Source of the DNA: an uncultured Rickettsiales bacterium
GTDB lineage: Bacteria; Pseudomonadota; Alphaproteobacteria; Rickettsiales; Midichloriaceae
Length of the DNA stretch: 16,272 bases
Assembly: GCA_937996615.1 (NCBI GenBank)
Contig: CALKVD010000119.1
Span: forward strand, 1-16,272
Reading direction: 5' to 3'
Within the stretch, counting starts at the first letter, position 1; every line of letters starts with the position of its first letter. Shown in pieces: positions 6,301-14,369 of the stretch. The notes beneath the pieces are model-generated. The model searched no databases. It saw only the letters and a list, made by a program, of their open reading frames with translations, and was not told the DNA's origin. The position numbers were made by a program, and so were the translations under genes.

Positions 6301-7131
6301 TTATATATAGTAGCGGGAATATTGTCGATAAGAAAATTTAGCAATTGTCAAAAATATAGCAACTAAAATAAGCGATATAGAGAATGTTACAACAAAATCC
6401 AAAATCCACAAACCACCACTGATTTTTTTAATGAAATCAATTTTTTCTCGCCATAATCCTTGGCTTATATTTTTATGGAAAAAAATTTTAGGCATACAAA
6501 GCAATTGATTAACTGTCCAATTCAACACATAAACACCTAACATATTATATGACACAAGCAACACTCGATAGTTAACAGATTTTTGATACTCAAGCACAAC
6601 AATGGCTAAGAAAGAAATCGATAATATAAAGATATCATAAAATTTTGGCAGAATTGGTATAGAAAAAAGTTCAAATATTATTTTAATAATAAAATATACT
6701 AAAAAAGATAGCAAAGACGGCCAGATCACGCCTGGATTAAGCATATAAGCATTCATAATGCAAAAACACAGCACCAAAGAAAGCAGGATATGCTTTGCAA
6801 ACATAGGAGAGTTTGATTCTCCTATTGAAACCGTAAAAAACATTTTATATACAATAAACATTGTAGTAAAAGCCACTATAAATCCTAAAATATACCTGGT
6901 ATAAATTGCAGTGCGCGGATGATTTATAAAAACAACAGCCGAAATTATAAGAGACAATGCAATTATCGGGGGGTGATATCGATAAACCAAATCGAACAAA
7001 TTAATTTCAACCTTTGATTGTGCCATAACAAACAACAAGCAAAGCAAAGTCCATATTGCAGTGATTACAAAAGCTTTCGACATTGTTTTAAAAAAAATCT
7101 GAGATAGCGTGATACCATTAAAATTAGACAT
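6301..7131 (-). CDS. Polytopic membrane protein of unknown function
   Basis: A 276-residue hydrophobic protein that I do not recognise. About eight membrane segments can be placed near residues 20-37, 54-70, 79-98, 112-130, 134-155, 166-181, 188-206 and 242-265. There is a hydrophilic, lysine-containing loop at about 213-237 (KNISQGLWREKIDF) before the last helix and a short basic tail (SYRQYSRYY). No signal peptide, transport signature or catalytic motif stands out. Aromatic and isoleucine-rich composition and low GC (near 27-30 percent in parts) resemble the mreD region. The start ATG has only a weak purine stretch (GTAGAA) upstream. It lies 84 bp downstream of the 166-aa gene on the same strand and may be co-transcribed with it. 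The intact long frame supports a real gene. Confidence 0.65.
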   Translation of the reverse strand: MSNFNGITLSQIFFKTMSKAFVITAIWTLLCLLFVMAQSKVEINLFDLVYRYHPPIIALSLIISAVVFINHPRTAIYTRYILGFIVAFTTMFIVYKMFFTVSIGESNSPMFAKHILLSLVLCFCIMNAYMLNPGVIWPSLLSFLVYFIIKIIFELFSIPILPKFYDIFILSISFLAIVVLEYQKSVNYRVLLVSYNMLGVYVLNWTVNQLLCMPKIFFHKNISQGLWREKIDFIKKISGGLWILDFVVTFSISLILVAIFLTIAKFSYRQYSRYYI

Positions 7132-7215
7132 GATAATTCTACAAAATATAAAAACTTAAATAATTCGAGATATACAGCATAGTAACATAATAGCATACTG
7201 TATATCAAAATTAGC

Positions 7216-7716
7216 TCATAAATCCTCTCTGTAATTACGATTCCTTTCTTCTCTTGCTTGCTCTATTCTGTCCAAACCTTCTTCTATCAATATATCACCT
7301 ACTAATCCCCATGGGGAATCAGGTAAATCGTCCATCGTATGTTTTCGCCATTGAGCATCCAAACCTTGTATGGGTATTTTTATTGCCTCATCTATTTTTT
7401 TGCAGAAACTAGCTAGATTTTTTGCTATATCACTAATAATATGCCAACGAGAATTTTGAGATTTGAATGGATTTGGTGGTGTTTTTTGAACTGGATTGAT
7501 ATCTCTTTCTTTTGCCATAACAGATGTCGCAGATTTTGATAGCTCAATAAGATCATTATGAAAAAGGTCAAATTGGCTATTATCGATCTGTTGATTATAT
7601 ATATTGTTTGCTATTTTATGAGTTATATTTTTTTGTTTAAGATAACCATCAGTTATAACATCAAGCGATGAAATGTTAGTTGCCGTAGTCATATTAGAGC
7701 TAATTAAATTAATCAT
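7216..7716 (-). CDS. Hypothetical soluble protein, 166 aa
   Basis: Not recognised. It has no membrane segment or signal peptide. The N-terminal half is polar and rich in Asn, Ser, Thr and Ile (TNISSL, KIANNIYNQQIDNSQF); the middle carries KTPPNPFKSQNSRWH (78-92); the C-terminal half is predicted helical (ISDIAKNLASFCKKIDEAI) and ends in a charged tail (IEQAREERNRNYREDL). The start at 7716 has no clear Shine-Dalgarno; an internal ATG at residue 9 (MTTATNISS) is an alternative. It lies between era and the membrane-protein gene on the same strand. A small polar lineage-specific protein in a host-associated bacterium might be secreted, but nothing in the sequence proves this. Confidence 0.55.
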   Translation of the reverse strand: MINLISSNMTTATNISSLDVITDGYLKQKNITHKIANNIYNQQIDNSQFDLFHNDLIELSKSATSVMAKERDINPVQKTPPNPFKSQNSRWHIISDIAKNLASFCKKIDEAIKIPIQGLDAQWRKHTMDDLPDSPWGLVGDILIEEGLDRIEQAREERNRNYREDL

Positions 7717-7805
7717 TTTAATACTTTAAATACATTTGATTATTAATTGAGCTGAAACCGGTATAAGTCTCCCACTCAAAAGCACCATAGCAAATAAAAT
7801 ATTAA

Positions 7806-7823
7806 TAAACAAGTACTTGTTTA
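7806..7823. promoter_or_regulatory. 18-bp perfect palindrome between era and the 166-aa gene
   Basis: TAAACAAGTACTTGTTTA is perfectly self-complementary. It lies about 90 bp upstream of the 166-aa gene start, where a dyad operator could sit, and about 75 bp beyond the era stop. As a terminator it lacks a GC-rich stem and a clean T-run. An operator or a weak terminator are both possible. Confidence 0.35.
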
Positions 7824-7895
7824 AAATAATTAACAAAATTTTAATATATTTTTAGATAAAACAACCGAGGGTCAGATTTGCTCCTGCCGAATCAT

Positions 7896-9119
7896 CTATC
7901 TTAGCTTATCAATCCAATCGCTTTTGACTTTAACATGTAAAAACAGATGGACCTTTCTTTCCAAAAGATCAGCAATTTTTACTCTTGAATTTTGCCCGAT
8001 ATATCGAATCATTTCCCCATTTGAGCCAACGACAATTGCCTTTTGAGATTGTTTTAATACATGGATAGATTGATGAATCGTCGTGGTGCCATCTTGATTA
8101 TCAACCCATCTATCTGTCACAACTTTTGAAGCATATGGTAATTCTTGCCCCAAACGCAAATAAAGCTGCTCTCTAGTTATTTCTTCAGCCAAAGTTCTTT
8201 CAGTCATATCAGTGTGTTTACCATCTCTAAATAACCAAGGAGCTGAATAATTTGCAGCCATTATTGTAAGTTTCGCTACCAACGCCTCAACACCATCACC
8301 ACTACTAGCTGAAACACCAATACATTCTAGCAGTTCCTGGGTTTGGTGTTTTGCAATCGAATCTGCAGCCAAATCTTCTTTTAAATTATGCTGAACATTT
8401 TGATCACTTTTTGATTGGATATTGAGTCTTTTTTGCAAATATTGCTTGATATTTTCGAGATTCTTAATAAAAGTTGAATCAACTTTTAGCAAATCAATTT
8501 TATTTAAAACAAGGAGGACATTCGTTTTATGATTTTTTTGCTTTATTTGCTTAATTATTGTTCGATTTTGGTCAATAAAATCCGCCATTTCTTCTTTAGA
8601 ATCAAAAATCTGTTCAATTCTTTTATAATCATCTTCATCATTCGAATCTGAATCATTGGTTTGCTTTTGGGTCACACTTTGTTTAGCAAATAAAGATTGG
8701 CCACGCTCTTCAGCTTGATCTCGAGCAGCAACCAAAAGCTTAACCAGTTCCTGACAATCTAAAAGCAAAATCGCTATATTAATTTTTTTTAAGCTGCTAT
8801 AAGCATTATTAACAATATATTTTTCAAGTCTTTTATTAGCTCCCGGTTTAAACATTCCGGGAGTATCAACAAAAACTAACTGAACCTGATCTATATTCAA
8901 AACCCCACGAACACTAACTCTAGTTGTTTGAACTTTATGGGTCGCAATCGACAAAGTCTGCTGCATTATATGATTAAACAGTGTCGATTTACCAGCATTT
9001 GGCCGCCCCACTATTGCGATAGTAGTACAAAAAGTATCAGAACTTCTATCATCTTTGTTTTGGTCAAACATTTGTTGATTATTAATATTATTTGGTTGAC
9101 TTTGAGTTATTTGATCCAT
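7896..9119 (-). CDS. era: GTPase Era with long lineage-specific insertions
   Basis: Era is an essential GTPase that binds the 3' end of 16S rRNA and assists 30S subunit maturation at the inner face of the membrane. The G1 motif GRPNAGKST is at 38-46, the threonines of switch I at 65-66, G3 DTPG at 85-88, G4 NKID at 206-209 and G5 SAS at 270-272. A C-terminal KH domain spans about 340-402, with SQKAIVVGSNGEMIRYIG around its loop (358-375). The protein is 407 residues against about 300 for the family. The excess comes from an N-terminal polar extension (1-30), a charged insert between G3 and G4 (about 128-198, including NDSDSNDEDD) and another between G4 and G5 (about 228-262). All nucleotide-binding motifs are intact, so activity is expected. 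It lies 101 bp downstream of mrdA, with no strong ribosome binding site. Confidence 0.95.
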   Translation of the reverse strand: MDQITQSQPNNINNQQMFDQNKDDRSSDTFCTTIAIVGRPNAGKSTLFNHIMQQTLSIATHKVQTTRVSVRGVLNIDQVQLVFVDTPGMFKPGANKRLEKYIVNNAYSSLKKINIAILLLDCQELVKLLVAARDQAEERGQSLFAKQSVTQKQTNDSDSNDEDDYKRIEQIFDSKEEMADFIDQNRTIIKQIKQKNHKTNVLLVLNKIDLLKVDSTFIKNLENIKQYLQKRLNIQSKSDQNVQHNLKEDLAADSIAKHQTQELLECIGVSASSGDGVEALVAKLTIMAANYSAPWLFRDGKHTDMTERTLAEEITREQLYLRLGQELPYASKVVTDRWVDNQDGTTTIHQSIHVLKQSQKAIVVGSNGEMIRYIGQNSRVKIADLLERKVHLFLHVKVKSDWIDKLR

Positions 9120-9220
9120 GAATTAAAAAAATAAATTTTGGTTTTATTATATTTGTGGCTAATCATTAGCAATCAATAGCCTATTCTACACTATACAAAT
9201 AAATTATACCAGCACCTCTT

Positions 9221-11104
9221 TTAATCAGGGTTTTGCTTCTGATTTAAATCAGAATTCTCTAGCATGATATCTTCCTCTGTTTTATCATATTTCCCAGCAT
9301 CTGGAATTTCAATAGTACTAAGCAAAATTTTTCTAGCAACTGGCAAAGCTGATTTTGAACCCCATCCGCCATTTTCAATTATAACAGAAATTGCATATTT
9401 AGGATCTTTATATGGAAAGTAACCAGCAAATACACCATGTTCTAATAATTTTTTATTTTGTGTTTTCCGTATTGATACAACTTGGGCAGTACCAGTTTTT
9501 CCAACCAGTTGCATATCATTAATATCAATCCTTTGATTATATCCGGTGCCAAACGGTTTGTTAAAAACTCCATATAACCCATTACGCAATAGGTTCAGAT
9601 ATTCATCCTTTACCCCAAGTTTTTCGTATATCGCATTCCTAGCTTTTTCAACACAAACCGAAGGTTGTAATCTCAAACCACTTGCGATCCTTGCCATAAA
9701 TAAAGCCAACTGAATTGGAGTAGTCAGAACATAACCCTGCCCTATTGTTGTATTAATTGTATCACCAGTTGTCCAACTTGATTTCAGACGCTGCATTTTC
9801 CATTTTTTTGATGGAATAATTCCTGAACTTTCGAAAGGCAAATCTACCATAGTTTTTTGGCCCAAACCAAAAACATCTCCAGCTTTCTCAATATTATCAA
9901 TTCCAGCACGCCTACCCAATGTATAGAAATATACGCTACAAGATCCAGCTATTGCCTCTTCTAGATTAACAGCTCCGTGGCCATATTCCCTCCAACAATG
10001 AAAGGTATGATTTCCAAGTTGATAAGATCCATTACAAAATACTTTTTCTCTGGGATCAATACCAGCGTTGAGTATAGCCAAAGCAGTGGCAAGTTTAAAA
10101 ACTGATCCTGGTGGATAAATCGCCCCCACAGCTTTGTTGATCATAGGTTTTTCTCGATTGTTGATTAAATCATGCCATTCAGCTTTACTAATTCCTCTAC
10201 TAAAATGATTGGGATCATAGCAAGGCGTTGAATACATCGCAATCACACCACCGTTTTTGGGATCTAGGATCACAACACTTCCTCGTTTATCTTCCATAAT
10301 ATCTCTAATTTTTTCCTGCAATCCAATATCGATACTAGTTTTAATATCAATGCCAGGAGCACCAACAACCTTTTCAAGATTACGTACCACCCCCCCCATA
10401 ACATTTACCTCAACTTTGTGCAGTGTATGTTGCCCCTGCAGCTCGTTGTCATAAAATTTCTCTATTCCATTTTTACCAACATCAATATTGGGAACATAAC
10501 CTGATTTTTGCTTTGCTTTTTCTTCTGGCGATAATTTAGCCGTATAGCCGGTAATATGACAAAGAAGCTGATGATATGGATATGATCGCACTAACACCTG
10601 TTCTATCACAATTTTATTTGTTAAATTCATATTTTCTGAGATTTTTGCCAAATCATCAATCGTGAGTTTATCATGAATTATAATACTGCTATAACCTCTT
10701 CTATATTGCAAAATCGCACGTTTAATCCCAACAGACGAAATATCAGAAACTATACCTAAAGTTTGATCAAATTCCCGAACTATTTCTGCAATGTCTTTTT
10801 TATATTGGTCATTTAAAGTCACTCTATATAAAAATTTATTACCAATTATAACTTTATCATCCAAAGCCAAAATACTTCCTCTGATGCCTGGCAAAACCCT
10901 AATTTTAATATGATTATTTTCAGCTACAGATCTGAAATAGTTATGCTTAAACAGTTGGAGATAAGCAAACCTAGAAGCAAGGGAAATCAAGCCAAAAAAC
11001 TGTAACCCCCACAATAACAAAGATCTTCTGCTACAGGAAGTCTGTAAAGTATCTTTATTAATATTTTGGGAAATAATTTTATGGTATTTATTTGTTTTTT
11101 TCAT
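9221..11104 (-). CDS. mrdA: Penicillin-binding protein 2 (peptidoglycan transpeptidase of the elongasome)
   Basis: PBP2 cross-links sidewall peptidoglycan together with RodA and the MreBCD scaffold, anchored in the inner membrane with its catalytic domain in the periplasm. A short basic cytoplasmic tail leads into one membrane helix (about 28-50). The dimerisation domain starts with LPGIRGSILA (71-80), and the region VGKNGIEKFYDNELQG (209-224) is typical of PBP2. Transpeptidase motifs: S334-V-F-K337 in YPPGSVFK, S388-C-S390 where the family normally has S-x-N or S-x-D, and K536-T-G in VGKTGTAQ. The 627-residue length is normal. The start codon overlaps the mreD stop (ATGA), indicating translational coupling. 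The C-terminal 25 residues are polar and probably dispensable. Identification is firm; the Ser at the third position of motif 2 is unusual but near the expected size. Confidence 0.95.
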   Translation of the reverse strand: MKKTNKYHKIISQNINKDTLQTSCSRRSLLLWGLQFFGLISLASRFAYLQLFKHNYFRSVAENNHIKIRVLPGIRGSILALDDKVIIGNKFLYRVTLNDQYKKDIAEIVREFDQTLGIVSDISSVGIKRAILQYRRGYSSIIIHDKLTIDDLAKISENMNLTNKIVIEQVLVRSYPYHQLLCHITGYTAKLSPEEKAKQKSGYVPNIDVGKNGIEKFYDNELQGQHTLHKVEVNVMGGVVRNLEKVVGAPGIDIKTSIDIGLQEKIRDIMEDKRGSVVILDPKNGGVIAMYSTPCYDPNHFSRGISKAEWHDLINNREKPMINKAVGAIYPPGSVFKLATALAILNAGIDPREKVFCNGSYQLGNHTFHCWREYGHGAVNLEEAIAGSCSVYFYTLGRRAGIDNIEKAGDVFGLGQKTMVDLPFESSGIIPSKKWKMQRLKSSWTTGDTINTTIGQGYVLTTPIQLALFMARIASGLRLQPSVCVEKARNAIYEKLGVKDEYLNLLRNGLYGVFNKPFGTGYNQRIDINDMQLVGKTGTAQVVSIRKTQNKKLLEHGVFAGYFPYKDPKYAISVIIENGGWGSKSALPVARKILLSTIEIPDAGKYDKTEEDIMLENSDLNQKQNPD

Positions 11105-11589
11105 TTTGAATCTTGGTTTGGATAGAAGTTAAACTGTAGCAAAATTACAACAGTAAATAAATAACATCCTAAACCTGTTGCCAAATCTGTTAAAATAAAT
11201 CGAATTAGGTACTTCCATGTAATATAATTATGTAATATATGATATAGCTGAGAGGCAATTAAGAGGAGAAAAAAGATCAAGACAAATGCTACAAGATCAA
11301 ATAAAATTGCTTTTTGTTCAAATTTTAATTTATAAAAATAAGTTAAGAGTATAAAAATATAGTATGGACAAAAATTTTTATGATAAAGCTGCGGCGTTAA
11401 TAGCTGTACCATAATAAAAATTAACATATATAAAGCATAGTTATTATTGTATAAAATAAATAAAAACAACAATATAAATAAAAAATTTCTAATTATGATG
11501 GAATTAAATGGCAAAAATAAAGATAAGTGCTCAATTATTATCAAATATATTATTAAAAATAAAAATATTGATTTACTAGCTATAGTCAT
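11101..11589 (-). CDS. mreD: MreD-like rod-shape determining membrane protein
   Basis: A 162-residue protein with about five membrane helices, as MreD has, and very rich in Ile, Leu, Phe and Tyr. MreD sequences are poorly conserved, so the assignment rests on size, topology and position: its stop codon overlaps the start of mrdA, the usual MreD-PBP2 neighbourhood. A conserved-looking feature is the late helix ILTDLATGLGCYLFTVVILL, resembling the MreD C-terminal helix pair. MreD would link the cytoskeletal MreB-MreC complex to PBP2 and RodA. mreB and mreC are not next to it; the upstream neighbour is lon on the other strand. The start is preceded by GAAGAAAAG at reasonable spacing. An unrelated small membrane protein cannot be excluded. 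Confidence 0.65.
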   Translation of the reverse strand: MTIASKSIFLFLIIYLIIIEHLSLFLPFNSIIIRNFLFILLFLFILYNNNYALYMLIFIMVQLLTPQLYHKNFCPYYIFILLTYFYKLKFEQKAILFDLVAFVLIFFLLLIASQLYHILHNYITWKYLIRFILTDLATGLGCYLFTVVILLQFNFYPNQDSK

Positions 11590-11694
11590 AAAAACTTTTC
11601 TTCAATGTCAACAAATAATGTTAGTTGATATTATAGGTATAACAGGGTTTACTAGTAGATAGTAGTAAATGAAAAAACGTATGGTGTAAACAAA

Positions 11695-14166
11695 ATGACC
11701 GAACTTATTTCAACTTCCAATGAATTAATATATCCAGTCCTAACATTACGCGACTTGGTTATGTTTCCAAAAATGGTTGTACCGCTATTCATAGGCAGGC
11801 AACAATCTATCAACGCACTAGATGCCGCAATCAAAAATGATGGCAAACTAGTCCTTGTAACTCAAAGAAGCTCAAGCAAAAACAATCCTAAAGCTGCTGA
11901 CCTCTATAAAGTAGGTGTTGTAACAAAAGTGCTACAAGTATTAAAGCTACAAAACTCTAACGTCAAGGTTCTGGTCGAAGGATTAAAAAAAGTCAAAATC
12001 ACAAAATATATCACTAATGGAGACTTTATCGAATGCAAATTTCAGGATATGAAAACTTTGATAGCAGCAAATGCCGAAAAAGAAATAGATGTCTTGCAAC
12101 GCACTGTGATTGAAGAATTTGAAGAATATGTTAAAACTCATCGCAAAATCAGTACCGAGATTATGTCAGGCGTAATCGCACTTAAAGACAGGGAAGCTGT
12201 TTGTGATGCAATCAGTGCCCATATCATTCTACCAGTAGAAAAAAAACAACCCCTACTCGAGATTACAAGTATTCAAAAAAGATTAGAACAACTACTGATT
12301 TTGATTCGCAGCGAGGTTGAGTATATTAAAGCTGAAAGCAGAATTAAAAACAGAGTTCGTAATCAAATAGAAGAAAATCAAAAAACCTATTATTTAAACG
12401 AACAACTAAAAGCGATTCATAAAGAACTAGGAGAAGAAGATGTGAAGGAAGAATTAAATGAAATCGCAAATAAAATCAAAACACTCAAACTTTCAAAAGA
12501 AGCAAAACAAAAAGCAGAATCAGAATTAAAGAAACTTAAAACAATGAGCTCAGTATCATCTGAGGCAACTATAGTTAGGAATTACCTAGATTGGATTCTG
12601 GAAGTACCATGGAAAAAATATAGCAAGTTGAAAAATGATATTGCAGCTGCCAAAAAAATCCTAGATGCAGACCACAATGGATTAGACAAAGTCAAAGAAC
12701 GAATTCTCGAATATCTTGCTGTCACAACCAGAACAGACGATGAAAGCGGCTCAATCATCTGCCTAGTTGGTCCACCAGGGGTCGGTAAGACATCTTTAGC
12801 GAAATCAGTGGCATCTGCAGTTGGGCGCAAGTTTGTTAAAATATCGCTTGGAGGTTTACGTGATGAAGCAGAAATCAGAGGCCACAGAAGAACATATATT
12901 GGCGCACTACCAGGCAAGATAATCCAAGCAATGAAAAAAGCCGGCACATCCAATCCGTTAATATTACTTGATGAAATAGATAAGCTTGGCCATGATTTCC
13001 GCGGCGACCCAGCTTCAGCATTGCTGGACATTCTAGACTATGAGCAAAACAAACACTTTAACGACCACTACCTAGAATTAGATTATGATCTGTCAAAAGT
13101 TATGTTCATCGCAACCGCAAATGGATTCAGTATGCCACGCCCTTTACTCGACCGAATGGAGGTGATCAAACTTTCTGGCTATACTGAAGAAGAAAGATTG
13201 AAAATCGCAATCAACCATTTAATTCCAAAACAAATGAAAAAGCATGGACTGCAAAAAGATGAAATCAACTTGCCAGAAGATGTAGTCATGGAAGTAATCA
13301 ACTCATATACTAAAGAGGCAGGAGTTAGAAATCTTGAACGCGAAATTGCAAAACTAATGCGTAAAGTAGTCTATCAGATCGCAACGAACAAAGTGGATTC
13401 CGTCACTATCACTACCGATAATCTTGCGAAGTTCTTGGGGCCAAAAAAATTCCTTTTGAATTATGTTGAAAATGAAGCAAGGATTGGAATTAGTAACGGA
13501 TTGGCTTATACGGAAGTCGGTGGAGAATTGCTTGCAATCGAAGTTGTAATTGTACCAGGAAAAGGAGAAATCAAAGCTACTGGTACATTAGGAGACGTTA
13601 TGAAAGAATCAGTTTTTGCTGCAATTAGCTATATTCGTTCAAAAGCGAATATATTAGGAATCCCTCATTCAGCCTTTAAGGATAATGATATACACCTCCA
13701 TGTCCCAGAAGGAGCAACACCAAAGGATGGACCCTCAGCAGGAATTGCAATAGCAACCGCACTACTTTCCGCTGTTATCGATGTCCCAGTACGTCACGAT
13801 GTCGCTATGACTGGAGAGATCACACTGCGCGGCAGAGTTCTCGAAATTGGAGGCTTAAAAGAAAAATTATTAGCAGCAGTCAAAAATGGAATTAAAATTG
13901 CAATTATACCACGAGAAAACCTCAAAGATCTCAGCGATATTCCTGAAAGCGTTACCACAAACCTCGAGATTATTAGCGCCGAAAATGTTCAAGAGGTATG
14001 GAAAATAGCGATGACTGAGGATGTATGGAATCGCCATAATAAAATAGAAACAGATCAAAAGATTGCGAACCAAGAACAATCTAAATCACCAACTACCACT
14101 GATATCAAAACAAATTTTATACCCACCTTACCTAAATCATCAACAGGATTAGATGCACACCTATAA
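11695..14166 (+). CDS. lon: ATP-dependent protease Lon
   Basis: Cytoplasmic AAA+ serine protease that unfolds and degrades misfolded and regulatory proteins as a hexamer. The N-terminal substrate-binding domain (about 12-205, opening YPVLTLRDLVMFPKMVVPLF) is followed by a coiled-coil region (about 215-300). The AAA+ module has Walker A GPPGVGKT (359-366), Walker B LILLDEID (422-429) and an arginine-bearing sensor segment. The protease domain has catalytic Ser681 in KDGPSAG and Lys724 in GGLKEKLLAA, with TGEITLRG at 706-713. Length 823 against about 784 in E. coli; the excess is a polar C-terminal tail (about 780-823). All catalytic residues are present. Start ATG 11695 has no clear Shine-Dalgarno. 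It is transcribed away from mreD, with 105 bp of shared intergenic DNA, and no heat-shock promoter was evident there. Confidence 0.97.
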   Translation: MTELISTSNELIYPVLTLRDLVMFPKMVVPLFIGRQQSINALDAAIKNDGKLVLVTQRSSSKNNPKAADLYKVGVVTKVLQVLKLQNSNVKVLVEGLKKVKITKYITNGDFIECKFQDMKTLIAANAEKEIDVLQRTVIEEFEEYVKTHRKISTEIMSGVIALKDREAVCDAISAHIILPVEKKQPLLEITSIQKRLEQLLILIRSEVEYIKAESRIKNRVRNQIEENQKTYYLNEQLKAIHKELGEEDVKEELNEIANKIKTLKLSKEAKQKAESELKKLKTMSSVSSEATIVRNYLDWILEVPWKKYSKLKNDIAAAKKILDADHNGLDKVKERILEYLAVTTRTDDESGSIICLVGPPGVGKTSLAKSVASAVGRKFVKISLGGLRDEAEIRGHRRTYIGALPGKIIQAMKKAGTSNPLILLDEIDKLGHDFRGDPASALLDILDYEQNKHFNDHYLELDYDLSKVMFIATANGFSMPRPLLDRMEVIKLSGYTEEERLKIAINHLIPKQMKKHGLQKDEINLPEDVVMEVINSYTKEAGVRNLEREIAKLMRKVVYQIATNKVDSVTITTDNLAKFLGPKKFLLNYVENEARIGISNGLAYTEVGGELLAIEVVIVPGKGEIKATGTLGDVMKESVFAAISYIRSKANILGIPHSAFKDNDIHLHVPEGATPKDGPSAGIAIATALLSAVIDVPVRHDVAMTGEITLRGRVLEIGGLKEKLLAAVKNGIKIAIIPRENLKDLSDIPESVTTNLEIISAENVQEVWKIAMTEDVWNRHNKIETDQKIANQEQSKSPTTTDIKTNFIPTLPKSSTGLDAHL

Positions 14167-14369
14167 ACAAAAAATTTTGATTAACAAAAACTGTGACAGT
14201 ACAATAATATTATATCATCGTGGCTTTTGAAGATCCTGCTAAACTAAATGACATATCCAAAACAGAACATGTTCAAAATTAAAAAAAATTATCAAAAATT
14301 TTAATTGGAAAATCTTAAAATCTATAAAATCGATATAACATAATAACTTGAGTATATAAAAATGAGAAA

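Noticed and set aside
9158..9170. GCTAATCATTAGC palindrome between mrdA and era as a terminator
   Set aside because: Short, AT-rich stem without a following T-run; no stronger than chance in this composition.
11590..11694. TTGACA upstream of mreD as its -35 box
   Set aside because: At correct spacing the -10 would fall within the mreD start codon region, so it cannot serve the annotated start.
12582..13031. 149-codon minus-strand frame inside lon
   Set aside because: Antisense shadow of the conserved Lon AAA+ domain.
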